Assembly: GCA_947623455.1 (NCBI GenBank)
Contig: OX392534.1
Coordinates: 10,488,001 to 10,552,000 of the forward strand
DNA length: 64,000 bases
Direction of reading: 5' to 3'
Origin: Mimachlamys varia
Taxonomy: Eukaryota; Mollusca; Bivalvia; Pectinida; Pectinidae
The position numbers were made by a program, and so were the translations under genes. The notes under the pieces were generated by a model. The model was not told the DNA's origin. It made no database searches and worked only from the letters and a program-made list of their open reading frames with translations. Positions within the stretch are counted from its first letter, which is position 1; every line of letters starts with the position of its first letter. Shown here in pieces: positions 39,701-54,700 of the stretch.

Positions 39701-42700
39701 GTTCCGTACACTTACTAAACCATGATGTCATATTTACGTTCCTTAAAATCATAAACCATAATTATGTCGGCTGTTATCTTGTTGCCATTTTTCTTCTTGA
39801 TTGGTTAACATGAAAAACTAATTAATTCAATTACCTTGTGTACAATGTAATTAAAGAAATATTTTGTAGCATGATTCATGTAAATCTCATTTTAGTAGTG
39901 ACACGGTACATAATATACACAGTTTTGTAGTACACGATGATTTGGAATTATACAGAACTAGTTTAATTTCTTAATTTATAAATTAAAGGTGTTTTACGCA
40001 CCTGACCATTCTGCTTCTACATTATTTTAGAAATTTTGTATTCCCACCTTTTGGCCCCTAGCATCACTGACGTGTCCTAGGAGGACGAAACAGCTGTATG
40101 ATGCAGTTTAATTCATTTTTTCAGCATACTATATCTATATCTGAATTTAAAAGGTGCAGCATATGTGTGTGTTACGTCACCTTTGCGTAAATCCAGTTTT
40201 TTGGGAATTTCTACCAATTTTAGGTCACATGAGACGAAGGTTACCTTTTCTAAACGTCTTTTTTTCCGTCCTCGTCCACTGTGAGTCATTCGTTCGTAAA
40301 TCATTTGGATTTTAGTCATTTCAAAAATCTTTTAAGAATTCGAATTCCATGGCCAACACTTCACCAACACTGTGAATGATATGGTACCAATCCCCGTAGG
40401 GCCTCGGGGTGGAGACAAAAAAGTGGTCGAATTGACTCCGATTTTAAGAATCGTCTTCTTCAAACCCTTATAAAATATGTTGTGATCAAATTCATTTATT
40501 GCTGGATAGATTTCCGAATTCTTTACCTGGAGAGGGATAACTTTATTACAGTTTACATCAGAAAATGATTCTTTTAGACAACATTGGTGATTTTGTAACG
40601 TTGACCCTGATCCAACCTCAAGGTGCTGAAATTTGGCTCGAGGAAGTCAAACTCGAACATGCTATACACACGAACTTAATTCTGTAATGATGTACTATTT
40701 TTGTGTGAATTTGCTTCTATCGAGTACATGTAATATGCATAGTTACTATAGTTGTATAGCATACAATATTGTTATTGTTCGTGATAATTTAGGTGTAAGG
40801 ACACAGTAGCAACAAAAACTATGTATATCAAAACTCAGGCGACTGTTTGACCAAAGAGCCATTTGCTTAAAAACTTGGCATTACTTTTTATGTGAATGAC
40901 CTTTGCTTTCCTGAAAGGAGAAACATATTGTACAGTAAATATTTACTTTGTTTGGCTGAACGCATCATCAGGTTGTGCGTTCCCTATGCTATGATTTGTA
41001 TACGTAGTATGCAGCTAGGCACCCAAATCTTTTCTGTGCAATACGTATACGTACGTGTAGTTACAAGGCCGTCCACATACATCCTGGTCTCCGGTCGTCA
41101 TCGTAACATTCTTCAGTGAGGTTATTGTGTCCATGAAAGCAAATGTCGTGTGATTTTGTAACATCTCATTTGTTAGGTTATTTACTACGTCCAAAACGTG
41201 ATCACTTGTGAAACCCGGGGGTACTGCCAAGGTAAAACTCACCTTATTCTGAAAGAACAATAACCTTTGATATAGTGTGACCTTACCGAGGTTATTGTGC
41301 AGTTTATAGTATGTGTTATATTATAAAGACTTGAAGACGTCCTCTTTTATGAACCACATCAAGTAATACTTGGTATATTAGAACACAAAATCGGGAAAAG
41401 AGACTTAAATAGTGAGATTTTGTTTCAAAGAAAACCATCGATCTGTTTAAAATAGCAGTTCAAAAAATATTTTAAAAATATTGATATATTTACGTCAAAA
41501 AGCCAAAGGTTATCGAGTGAATTGGCAACAGGCGGCAGCAAGTTTGTAACGACAAAATCACGCAATGTCCTTTGAACAAAAGCCCTCAGGGTCAACGCCG
41601 TGGTCAACTGTGACGTAAAATTGACGTCACTGAGATGAAAGGTGATGCCGAGTCTGGAAAACAAGGAAGAGAAAATTGCTTTGTATGATTTAAAAAAATG
41701 TCGACATATATCAAATAATGTAAATGTCAATGTGAGACTGAAAAGTTCTTCAACGATGTACAGACTTAATATAGCCAAGTCTAATATGGAATATAATATT
41801 TTCATTAGTTACGCCGTCAGACAATCTCCCTGGATCTATAATGACACTTGTATTCACGTTACATCGTAAGGACTTTCCTACAAAAACAATGGATAAATTA
41901 TCATCAGACAGCTGTACTTCTATAGGTAATACAGATGTGTAATAAAGAGAAGAAATAATCGTTGTGACAGACGGTCAGACGAAATTACTAATAAGCAAAG
42001 AAAGCTGAACTCGCATCTTTAACAACGTCACTGGACTGGACACATCAAGGAATTTTCGCAATTACCACAGACAGTTATCCTCATGTCATAAAGGTTTATA
42101 CCACAATAAATACGGGAAGTTGATCTCATACACATAACTGTTAATTTGCAATAACAACGGACAATCGTTCTCGTTTCAAACCGGTCTATATTCCCATGAA
42201 CTCCGTTTTTCTTAAATACAGACAGTAGTTTTCATTATGAAAGAAAATTTCACGATATTCTCTAAAAATATTAAAATACGTTAGAATTTATTTTCGTTTA
42301 TTTTGTAGTTACAAATAATCCACGAAATATTTTTCACACAGAATAAAACACACACGAATATATTTGAAACAAATTGCAGAGACAATCTATGTTGATTTGT
42401 ACATAAGTTGTAAAAAATGAAAGTATTTATCGTAAATTGGGCAGATGCATTGACACCAATCATGTCAATATGAACAGATGTCTGTTACGATGTGTACAGT
42501 AAAGTTAATTATATTGGCACGTCTCTGTGATCCCGGCTTGTTTGTCACTTATATAGTATACGCACAGTTGTATTAGAATGATAAAAATTAAGAACTTCAC
42601 AAAGCACACGGTTGAGTAACCCTCATCATAGTTTTCAGAAACTAGTACCAGGTATACTAATAGTTGACAGCGGGCGACTGTATTATGTCCGTCAGGCATA

Positions 42701-45700
42701 ATACCAGTCAATAAAGAGAGATGTGCGTATCATGTCATTTCTAACAAATAGAATCAAACAGTATACGCCATAATCCGCACGAGTTGTTTAAGACATTCTC
42801 AAGTTTACAATATTGCCCCTTCAAGCGGTTAAATTTCACAAAAAATGACTTTTTTTTTTCAATGTCTGATATTCAAATTTTTGTACCAAGCTGCAATTTG
42901 TCTATTATTTTCATTGAGGTTTTAAAACATTTATAACTTAACAAGAAATAAAACTGTTATTTTTATTAATTGTTTTTAATTAATCCTATTTCGCTTTGTT
43001 ATATGAAGTAAAACACACATATGCTTCATCTTTTGAATTTAGTTATAGATGCAGTATACCGAAAAAATGAATTAACTGTATCATGCAGCTGTTTCGTTCT
43101 CCTAGGACTCTTTAGTGCTGCTAGGGGTCAAAAGGGGCAATCCGAAATTTCTAACCTTATTTAGAAGTAGAAGGGTCAGGTGCGTAAAACTCCTGAGTTT
43201 ATTAATTTATACGTACAATTAAACTGGTACATATGTATGGTTACTCTCCTGGCCATATATGCATGTGTATTGCCCTGCAATGATAACTGTATGCACATGA
43301 CATGACATTTAACAATATAACTGTATAGCAATGCAGTATTAAGTACATTAAAATAAGTAATCCTATCAAAACAAATACCCATTCAATAGTGGTTAACATT
43401 CGATCACCTTAAACAACGAAGTTGTAATTAACGAAAAAAGCTATGTGTATCCGATTCACTCACTTGGTGAAGGACAGCGCCTTAGGGTACAGCGTTAAAA
43501 GTGCTTCATGACACACACCACACATAACCAGTATTGAGTTGGTATCAACCACGTCCTGGACATTCTGTTCGACAGATTCACCATCCAGGGTGTACACGGA
43601 AATTGTAATGATACCTTGCTGGAATAATACAAAACTAGCTTACATTAGCAATAATTAAAAACAAGATAGAAACATAGGACCCATAAAAGCAAATATTTTC
43701 AATAATAAAAATAAGGCAAAAAAAGTTTGAATTATGAAAGGAGTTTACCTGATCTATCGTCGGCGAATCGGACGCAACATTTTTGAATTGGGAGATCAGA
43801 GAATCGACTGATAAGGATACGTTTTGCAACAGTTCTGCTGCAATGTGTTCCCCAAGAGAGGAAACATTCAAACATGGAGATCTGTATAGGACATCAAACC
43901 TAAACAACGAAATTCAGTGATAATATTGCGGCTACAAATCAATCAATACGAACACCACAAAACACAACGGAAACATAAATTCATGGTTGGCGCTAGTATA
44001 GATGATAATTATGTTACTGCTTAATCACGAAAAAGTATTGTCTGTGCACAGGCAATTTATGTCGGATTGTTTAAAAATCATTGTTATGCAAATTCAATTT
44101 ATGTTAACACGCTATTAAGTAAGCAGTTGAAACGATTTTGCTTACTTCTCGATGATTTGACTCCTATCGAATGTGCAGTGTTTGATACATTGATACATGA
44201 AGTCATTTAAACGTTGGTACATGTATCGTCTTTCTTCTCCGTGACAGCGTGATATCTTACCTATCAATAGTACAATGTTTTGTACAGAGAGGAGTCGATG
44301 TATACAATCCGGAAGTACACCATTGGCATCCGGGTACTGATGAACAGTTAGTGACATCCAACCTTCGAACACAAGGATAATTGGGATAAATTACGTAAAC
44401 GACCTTGAATTGTTCAAGTAAGAACGGGGATACTAGATTGGCAACTCATATTTATCACGGAGAGATAAGCGCATCTACATAATTATGACGATATTACAAG
44501 AGAGCTTAAGTGAAATCCGTTGTTACTATAACTTCAAAGAAAACAAAATGAATTATGGTTTACAGTGCAATTAAGACATTTTAGTTGTATGGCCTTGCAA
44601 TTCCAAATATTCATTGTTTATCACAGTTACATAATAATATAAGACTCTTTCATATGCGTGTATGTAGGATAGGGATATTCCACCCGAGGGGTCACAAAAT
44701 GTGGTGAAACCCGAGGCTTGCCGAGGGTTTTACAACATTTTGTGATCCCGAGGATGGAATATCCCTATCCTACATACACACATAATGAAAGAGTCTTTTT
44801 CTCTCATATCAACTACCCAAATAAGCTCAAAAACCATTAAAATACGTTTTCACTGGCTACCATTTTGAAAATTTCAACTTTTCCTTGGGCTTTTTTGACG
44901 AAAACAAATTAGACAGCGAGATTAAGCATATCCTATATTTGCAAACGAAGTTTGCTCATAAAATTTAATCTCCACCTTTCTGGCGTTTATGGTTAAACTT
45001 TTGTGGAAGGTTTCAATTTCATCACGCCGTCGTTTTCTCTTTCCGGCATCAGAGTTTACCGTATTCGTGACGTCACGTCATTGTTGAGCCATTGTGACGT
45101 CACGTCGCGTGATATGCTATGTAAGATAGATTTTTCTTACATAGCTTTCTTACATGGGCAAACTCTATCCAACATGGCGAGATATGAGAGAAAGAAATTC
45201 CCTACAGATGATACTTTAATCTTTTGAGAGGTAAAGATGCCATAATTAAAACAGAGAGCTGCTGCGAATTACAAAGAAATGTATTAATTGTATGCTATAT
45301 TGTCTCAAAGTGACCGATTCCAACAATGTTAGAAGGAAGTTTTATTGCATAATGAATAGAAACATTGTATGGCATTTCCAAATTGCTTCTTACCATGGCC
45401 TTGAATTTTACGTATATTTACTACTTTGCTGATAATATATTTAAAGGGAGTTTCCTTTGGTATGCACGAAAAAGGTTTCTGTGTTAATAATGTTTTCAGT
45501 AGAACCGCCAAATAGCCGATATACGTCCTCAAACCCAAATTTTGGTCTTTGGTCGGTGGGAGGTCACGTAAATGAACAATAATAATACAAAACCATTTTT
45601 AACAAAATTAATACAACAAATTCATCATCGTTCGAGCTTACACTTTTTATTTGTTTCAAGTTTGTAATGAGCCAAATATTGAGCAAAAATGTACATGTAT

Positions 45701-48700
45701 GTTTACTGTATTACATACATTGAATTGCAGGATGGTTCACAAACGGTCAGGTTTAAATCTTTTGGCTCCACAATGAGTTTTTTCGTCAATGTCTTCCAAT
45801 GTGTACCTCGTCCTGGAAAAGAATACTTTTATAGTTATATACACGGAGTTAAGGTAACCGTGGTATTATACATATTGTGACATACTGTGCTACGAGTATA
45901 AAACCTGCCTGAATTTTGTTTTGTTCTTGTTAAAAGCAGTGAATAGTATAGTATTGATATGGTTTAATAATGTTTACTAGGTTTTACGTCCTATCAACGG
46001 CTTTGGTAATACAGTATAAGGACGACCTCCCAGTATATGCACTGTGAGTGTGAGTGTTGAGTGCGTATGTACGTGAAATGCTGCGGTATGTTCGCGTCAT
46101 TTCATTCTAACATACACAATGTTATACTAAGATTGAACATTTAGGTTATAATATTTCGTATTTGATTTCACAGTGGTAGTCTGTGTAGAATAACAGGTAT
46201 GATGTTTACTTTGATTTGACCTAAATTTATATGGAAAATGCCGCCTTACTCTTCCTGGTCAGCCAGTCTTATTCTCTTGTACTTTATCAGAGGTTTCCTT
46301 GTTAATCTGTCCTTTGTTACTATTTGCCTCTGGTTTAATAGATATTAAACTGGTAATAATTGTGTAGATGTTTCTGATTCTTTTTTTTCGCTCAATAGAT
46401 TTAGCCAACTCAGAGGAAAGGTAGTCTAATTTCATATGCTTCATTTTGTCTATTATCTCGCGTAGTCTTCTATAACATCCATCGGTATCTAGCGTTCAGA
46501 TAAACCCGTCTAAGCTTTCAATAAATTTAATATTTTATAATTGAATATAATGGACATGATTTTGTTTAGTCCCGCAAAGTGGAAAAGCCTGGAAGAAAGG
46601 TTTAAAGAAACTATTAAATAACTGGGTGTATAGTTGTATAAACTTAGTTTTGGCGATACTTTTTTCCTGAATGATATTCGTTTATGGATTCCATCCCTTG
46701 GTTCAAAGTTGGACTTGCGGGAAATCCGCGCTTTTTTATGCAGCATCTTTTTTGTGGGACTACGGTTGATGAGATAATGAGCAAGTTTGTAGTAGTCGTG
46801 ATGTTAAATTTGGACACTATTCTATTCTTTTGTTTAGCATGAAGGTTAGTAATTTTGATGATGTTCTTTAATGTTTGTTATAGTGTTGCTTTTGCTTACA
46901 ATTTGCAGTCTTATTTTACTTGGTTTGTTTCTCCACATACATCAGTCATTTATTGCACCATTTTAATTAGTTTTAACTTTCACACTATCATATTGCAATT
47001 GTTGGTGCGTAAAATATAAATGAAATATTTAATAATTAACCTTTTATTTTGTTTAGTTCATAAGATCATAAATCCAATCAAGCACAAGAAGCGAAAGGTT
47101 TACGTTATATTTACCGATTTCTTTATTGGATTTATGATTTCATACATGAAACAAAATTAAAGGTTAATCCTTACATTGTATATTTACAGTATTTTTCTGT
47201 AAAGGGTTCGTAGCTTTTCTGCTCAATTTAGCCCCATCTACGGACATATATATCATCTCAAAACTTCAAAACGTAAAAACGGTTCGATAAATGTAACAGC
47301 ATGAAATTTACACAAGCCGTGGTTAGCTTCATCCACGTCCATTGTTGGTGACGTCATTCAATTGTGGCTCGAACTTGATAATTTGCCTAGCTTCGCCCAT
47401 ATGTATTGTTGTCGACGTCATAGAATTTTGGCACGTTTTCAAGTATAGTTATTGGAAAATAACTCTAGTTTGCAGTACAATGGTTATCGAGTGGATGTCA
47501 GGGTAGACTGTAAAAATATTAGTATAACTCCAATATGTCTGTGTACAATTAAGGATTGGATTTATATTTTGTTGTTTGCATAGACTGATGAAGTCAAATG
47601 AACTTCGTGCAAATGAAGTGAACTGTAGTTCATGTACCATTTGCACGAGGTTCATTTGACCTTATCAGCCAATGCAAACAACAAAATATACTTTCAATCC
47701 TTATATTTACATTTACTATTTTAAATACCCCGCCATTCGCATGTACTTTAAGATGATGGTGTCAGACGGTGCTTCACTTTTGTTGCATTGTTGCACACAT
47801 CATGTACATGTCTGTGCATACGCGGAGCAGCTGATAGCTAGCTTCATTTATCACTAGGCAACAGAAAAAATAGACATGTAGTCCTGAGTTTTTAATGTTT
47901 ATGATTTATATATCCTATAGTCATTATTCTGGAACTTTTATTTCCATTACGTATTGATTGAAATACCTTTCCAGTATAAAATGAATTACGGGATTATTTC
48001 TAGAGCGGTTTTCATCGCGCAGCAGTAAAACATAATGACTGCGTGATTTGGTCATAGTTGAAGCGAGTCAAATGAAGTTGTCGGAAGTCAAACGAGGATT
48101 TACCTGGACATGCCTTGTGTCCGCTGCTGATGTTGGTATTACACTTGTCCTGTAGACGGCTTGTACACGTACACGGACACTGAAACGTCGTTATGTAAAC
48201 AAGTCATCAATATAGTGTACATATGTTCACAAAATATTTCTATTAAAATATTACTTTCTAGACAGCGCTGCAAAACTGTGTTTAAAACGTTTTTAGTTTA
48301 TTATTACTTGCAGTAAATACATTTTTGTAAAATAAAAAGAACTATTTAAATAACAAAAATATTCTTATTGATCAACTTATCATTCCGTTTACATGTAGTT
48401 ATAAAGTTATTTGTTGTAATTGCCATTGTTCATGCTGTGCTGTATACCTGTCATTAACAGTACTTATTGGGCACGTACGTAACACGGCTCTTCGGAGAAA
48501 CATTGAGTACCTTACCTGACAGTCACTAGTTGTTCCTACAGTGGTACAGGGGGAACACTGCGTCGTACACGAACACGTCTGCTCAAAATATGTTCGGTTT
48601 CATATATAATCTATAAGGTTTGCATGTTATTATACACGGAACATTTTGATTTTCAAGATTACTTTTATAAATTTTATCTCGACGGCATTGATGTAGATGA

Positions 48701-51700
48701 TGAGAAAAAAAAGTTATCACACCAACAAAAAGAAAAAACAAAAGAAAAAAAAGTTAAAAAACTTACATTGATCTTTTCAATTTTAAACCGAATAATTTGC
48801 TCTCATATATTATCAATAACTTCACCTTTGATCGTGACTGAGTACATTTTGATGAAGGCACAGTCACTAGTAGGAACAGATTGGTCTCATTGACGGGTCG
48901 AATCCAGTAGTCAAGGCAGTCATCGGTAGTGCTCGACGTGTAGGCCTGATTCTTTAGTTGGTGCGCTAACACCAGCTGGCCACTTTCAAGGTCCTCACAC
49001 CAGTCTGCCTTTATAACAAAACAACACATTGGTAATCTGCTGCCATTAAAACCTGATTTCATTGATATAAGGAACCACGTTTTCCTTCCTACAATCATCA
49101 TACCAACTGGTAAATAAACACATATTTTGCATTTCTTCACTGTTGTTAGTGGATATTAAAGAGTAACTGCAGTGCAGATAGAAATTAAATATAATGGGAT
49201 TTTTGTGCTACATGTAACAAGCAAACATAAAGCAAAAGGATTAAGCAGTCGTAAAAAACCTTGATAATAGGACCAGGGAAATGTCATATTTCCTTGCGGT
49301 ATATTATAGCTGATACGAGAGTCGCAGATTAGTGAAGAAAATGAACAAGTTATATGGACGCCTTCTTGGCATCATTGAGACTTTTGTATGATTGAGAATG
49401 GTGCTTCAGTTCTAACGTGGCAAGGTTCGCTCTAGCCATGAACATCAAGGAAATGAAATGCTTATTTGCCAAAAGAAAATATATGCCTTTAGCTACTTTT
49501 GCTAATGAATATTTTGTTGAATAAACCATTTTCATAAACACTGACTCCCAATAAATGTTTAATAAGATTTGATCCACTTCAATGAATTGTATGTTAATTA
49601 CATCAGAACTTATATCAATATTAACACTTGCATTTTGACTCTACTAACGAGTAAAGGTTGTTTAAGGAAATTCGTATTTGCTAAAAGAAAAAAGTTGTCT
49701 TTAGTGACTTTTGCTCAGACATTTTTGAGACTAGAGAGAGCACAGCTTGGGTGTGTTAGGTTCATCTTAAAGGACGTGACCTTTACATGGATATGACCTT
49801 AATTAACATAGTATCATGGTGGTGTCGTCAATGAATTCTCTTGTATTTGGTCAAGAGATCCTGCGCAAATCTCTATTTTGTTCATATTTTGCCCCTAGTT
49901 CAATCGATTTTTAGTTTTGATGATGGTTTTGTTGACGCTTCGGTATTTGTTTTATTAATTATGTTAATTAATAGGCTATGTGGTAGGTGTCAGAAGTTCA
50001 TTTATAAAATCACTCCAACTATGAAAAAGTACAATTCCGTCCTGCAAACTCCCGTTTCATACTATCTTGAGAAACTATAGAACCAAACAGTCAATTAGAA
50101 ATGTCGTTTAATGTGTTTGTAGAATGCAGGATATTTTTTGCACATTCGTTTAACACAATGACCATACTATATTTGTCGTCAAATATTATACAAATATAAT
50201 ATGGATGTCTGTGCAATAGTCCAGAATATTTGGCACGAGGTACTGATAATCGGCCGATGGTCTATTACACGAAGCCGAAGGCCGAGTTCAATCGAACGTA
50301 CATCGGTCGATTACCAGTACCGAGAGTCAAATATTCTGGACTATTTCACATACACCCATGATATACTTGTTTTATTACATAATCACTAACACTCACTTTG
50401 AATCACTGAAATTGTTTGCTTTATTAACATGTTTTTGAATAAGAATAGATCAATTCTATAATGTGTCCCGTGCACTCTGGTATATAAAAAAAATAAATGG
50501 TAAATATTCGATTATCTGTGTAATAACCACAAACATATCAATCCGTATTCCTTGGCGACTCCAAGTCTCAACTTTCCTGTAGAAATCACAATGCCTGTTG
50601 TTGTATGGCAGCATTGACATCTGACTGACTTTGATGCTAGAAAGGGTAGGAAAGGTCACGCGGTGTTTGCACGTGACCGTGCAATAGTCATTTAAGCCGT
50701 GCAATAGTTCATTTCACCAGTAAATGGTTCAAAATATAGCTTATGCGTATAGCTAAGGAAAATCAAATGCATTATGTTATAAACAAAAATAACAGTTACA
50801 GAATATTCACATACCTATATACTGAGGCTCCTTAGCATAAACATGTTTACAAAACGACACGATTTCAAAGAATGACAAGAGGCTAATCAGCCAACACGCA
50901 TAGCTCCACTATTAACAGGATCATTATTAGTACAGCCCACAGCATGAAATTGTTTTGTTGGACGAACAGACGTACTCTTGTATGAGGTGAGACACGCCAG
51001 TGAGAATGTTTAACGTTTCAGCTGTTTAATACGTTTAAACAGTGGATCAAATAAGACGCGTGCTATCATCTTCACGGCGTGATAATCTACAGCTCTACCA
51101 ACTGAGCCAAAGAAGCATGCTCCGTCAGCTGAGTGACAGACACTGTATCAAATACCCTATACAAGCAACACCGACCCGCTCCTTTTACAGTTTCGAATAA
51201 AGTTTCGACGAAAGTTATAGTTATAGCAGGTACATTTGCAATACAGATCGTCCAATTTTGTAATAAAACAGGCACATAATTAGTATATGCCATGTGCTGG
51301 TTTATGGGCATATACGTGTTTAGATATGTAATATGATTATGACTATTATAATATACGGGGGTTATTATTGTGGTCGGTTGGTACACAGGATAGCGCACTT
51401 GCCGTTCACAAAGGCGGCCGTGGTTCGATAACCCGACCGGACGTGAAAATGTATGGGCCACCTGCCCGACCACGTGAGTTTTTCTGGGTACTCCAGTTTC
51501 CTTCCACAATAAGACTCATTGCGCGCCTACATCCGGTTTAACAAGTGTGATTAATTTAATTTGGATAATTTGTTTCATTATTGTTGTAAAATAAATAAAG
51601 TTCACATAATTATGGTTTGAGGTACATTGGTGTTACGCAAAGATGGACAAAGGATTTAAACGCACTGCCAGTTTACCTCTAAAAGTCCAAGTCGTAGTAA

Positions 51701-54700
51701 TGAGCTGGCTACCTCAGGAAGTATCTGTGTCACATGCCGATCGGTTTGCTGAAACGTTTCTCCATAGATGACATACCTAGGAAACGAAGGCCAAATGAGT
51801 GCACATCCTTTATAGACAGGCAAGTGCTATTTTTCATAACATACATCATTAGTGATTAATAGATATGTATGAAGTGACCGATATTGACCCCTTTGTATAA
51901 CAGTGTAGCAAGCGTAGGCGTTATCTGCTTCATCGATGATGGTCTATATATATTAGGACATTGATGCCATTGCAACATTAAGCAATTAGCATGGCAGATG
52001 ATAATAGGATATTTGTTATGAAATCGTTACATACGGGATAGTCATTCAGCATACATTCCAGAACGAGCAACCATGTTTAAAGTATTTAGTAATTATTATG
52101 AGGAAGAAATAAACACAGACCACAAGTTTGAATAAAAAACCTGAAAATGCCTGTGTACACGTATTTATGCATTTTCTTGAGCCTTCGATGTTTTTAGTAA
52201 AACGCATATGAAGTTTTTGCTGTAACATATGTTAACCATGTCCTGAGATAAATAAGAATGCCTCTTGCACATACCCTTTGTCGTTTAAAATGAAACATTG
52301 TTTGTTCTCTTCTTTACAGGGTCGGAGAATGTTGAAGAATACAACGTTGATTTGTCGTGTTTCGACATCAGCGGCCAATACACCAGCGATACGTCCTCTG
52401 TTGGAAGATGATGAAGGAAATACACATTCTTTTCTTATATTTAAGTAATAAAAAGGTATTAAACGAAACGGATATACCATGTTCGTCTGATCTTCACATT
52501 TATTTTTAAAAGATAATATTTTTAACTTATATTTTGCTTTTCTTCAGTTATTTTCGAAGAATTCTAACTTGTATTTATCATTTTGTACTTTTTCGAGTAT
52601 GCTCATTAGTGTGCCTACTTGTTGTGATAGACAATGATGACTCGGTCCTCAATTTGAGGTCTTGCTTTTTACTTGGATGTGACCATGATTTACATGGAGG
52701 GTATCGTCGAGGATAGCCATGTTTTTCTTTCCTTTGTTCATAATTGCCCTCTTGGTTAATCGAATTTGGATTATGTTTTTGTGACATAGATTTACACAGA
52801 GGATGTCGTGGGTTGAACGCTTGTTCAAATTCTTTGTGCTTTATCAACAGTCTCCGCGAAAACAAATTCTTTTGTTCCTACTTTACCTCTAATTAAATAA
52901 TTTTTTTAATTTGATTATGGTTTCGTTGAAGTTTCGATAATCTCCAATTAGGTTTGCACTCGAGTTATAAACACGATTCCTTTGAAGACGAGGTCGTCTT
53001 ATTTGCAGTTTAAGATAAACAGCGTTTGGCGTCTATCGGTAGAAACTATTTCACAAATATTCTTGTTGTATTAAAGTGACACATTTTAAACTAATGCATT
53101 ATTGACTGCTGATTACACAAGTAAGTTACTACGTTTAACGGGGAATTATGCTGACGTTCTCACTTTTAGGATGTGACATTGACTTAGGTGTGACCTAAAT
53201 GTTCATGGCGTGTGTCGTCGATGTAGCAGAAGAGGCTTACTCTTCCTGGTCTTACTCTCGTGTACTTTTACAAAAGTCCCGGTGTTAATTTTCCTTTTCT
53301 TCTTATTTTTCCCTCTGGCTAAATCGATTTTTTAGTTCGGATTATAGATTTGTTGGCACACCTTTATTTTCGTTTTTTTTTTAAATATAATAAAAAAATA
53401 TGAATAATTTCATTTTACGTATAGGTATCATTCTCTGTCATACCTGGACTTGAAGAATGCCCGAGACAATGTAATGGTTGAACTGTTCTGCGTGAGAAAC
53501 ACTGTTGCGTTGGAATATTTGATGGCTTCTTTGTACCAGGTGTCAAGCCGAGGGTCATACATGTCAGATAAGACCGTGCCTGGGTAGACCTGGAACACGC
53601 CGTTGTCTGTTCCGACGTACCTACATAAAAGCATTTAACCATATCAAACACAGTATAGTTGACAGATATATACAATAGCAATACCAACAGGTGCAACAAA
53701 CGTTAACATGCAGATATTATAAACATCTGGATTTTAGAGTATATAAAATGACGCAATTTACAAATGATACACTGCAATAATATTGCTATTAATGACTATT
53801 ATCATAACACATATAACAATATCATAAATATCGAAAAAATGCGATGTTCTTGACAAGTTTCCATTGAACTAAACATGCAAACTATTGTGTCTGTCAAAAA
53901 TGACGTCATTTAAATATGAAAGGCAGCAATAATAAATACAATTTGTATACCCATATGAATCACATATTGATATTTAATGACTATACGCATAACATATCTA
54001 ACAATATCATAAATATATAGGACTACAACATGTCTGTGGATGACTGTCTTTTTCAAATGCGTAGAAACAAAATGCGATGCGCTTGTAGAGTTTCCATTGA
54101 ATTGAATGTCTGCCCACGTGGTGACTGAATTATATGGAAAGTGTGCTACAGCACGTGCACACAGGGAGTGCTTCTAGTTCAGATACAAATAGTTGTCCCC
54201 GATATTCCTCAATGGAACTGAGATGAGGCTCCGGAGATATCTCGCTAGACAAAAGCTGTCATTGTCATTGGGATCGTTAGTTTACATTGCACATGAAGGA
54301 CAACTAAGAAACTTAACGGTCCTTATCGATGGCCACATTAGGAGTGTCATGCTTTTCCCCATATTTAGCAGGTTTTAGGGACATGACTTGATGTTCCTTT
54401 TGTTGAGGAGGTCATAAAAACTAAACATTAAAACTACTTACACCATAGTGTAAATGCTAACGAACAACGAACTTATATCCATTGCGTTTTATACCTTTGT
54501 GAACGAATTTAATTTCTTGGATAAGTGCCAATGTGACAATACTAAAAGTATTTATTGTGCTTACAAGTATATATAATAGAACTTTTAGTAGCAGAACCGT
54601 AATATCAGTAGGCCAATGCATTTGTATATTCGTCACAAATAATAACTTAACAATGATGGTATTTTAGCACAATAAAAGCAGTTAAACACATAGATATATT

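Noticed and set aside
45731..45853. Plus-strand exon-like segment bounded by TTGCAG and AAG/GTAACC
   Set aside because: One isolated open segment without similarity to anything I know and with no partner exons nearby.
51060..51115. tRNA-like TGGCTCAGTTGGTAGAGC on the minus strand
   Set aside because: A good A-box but no B-box or closing acceptor stem; a pseudo-tRNA or SINE remnant at best.
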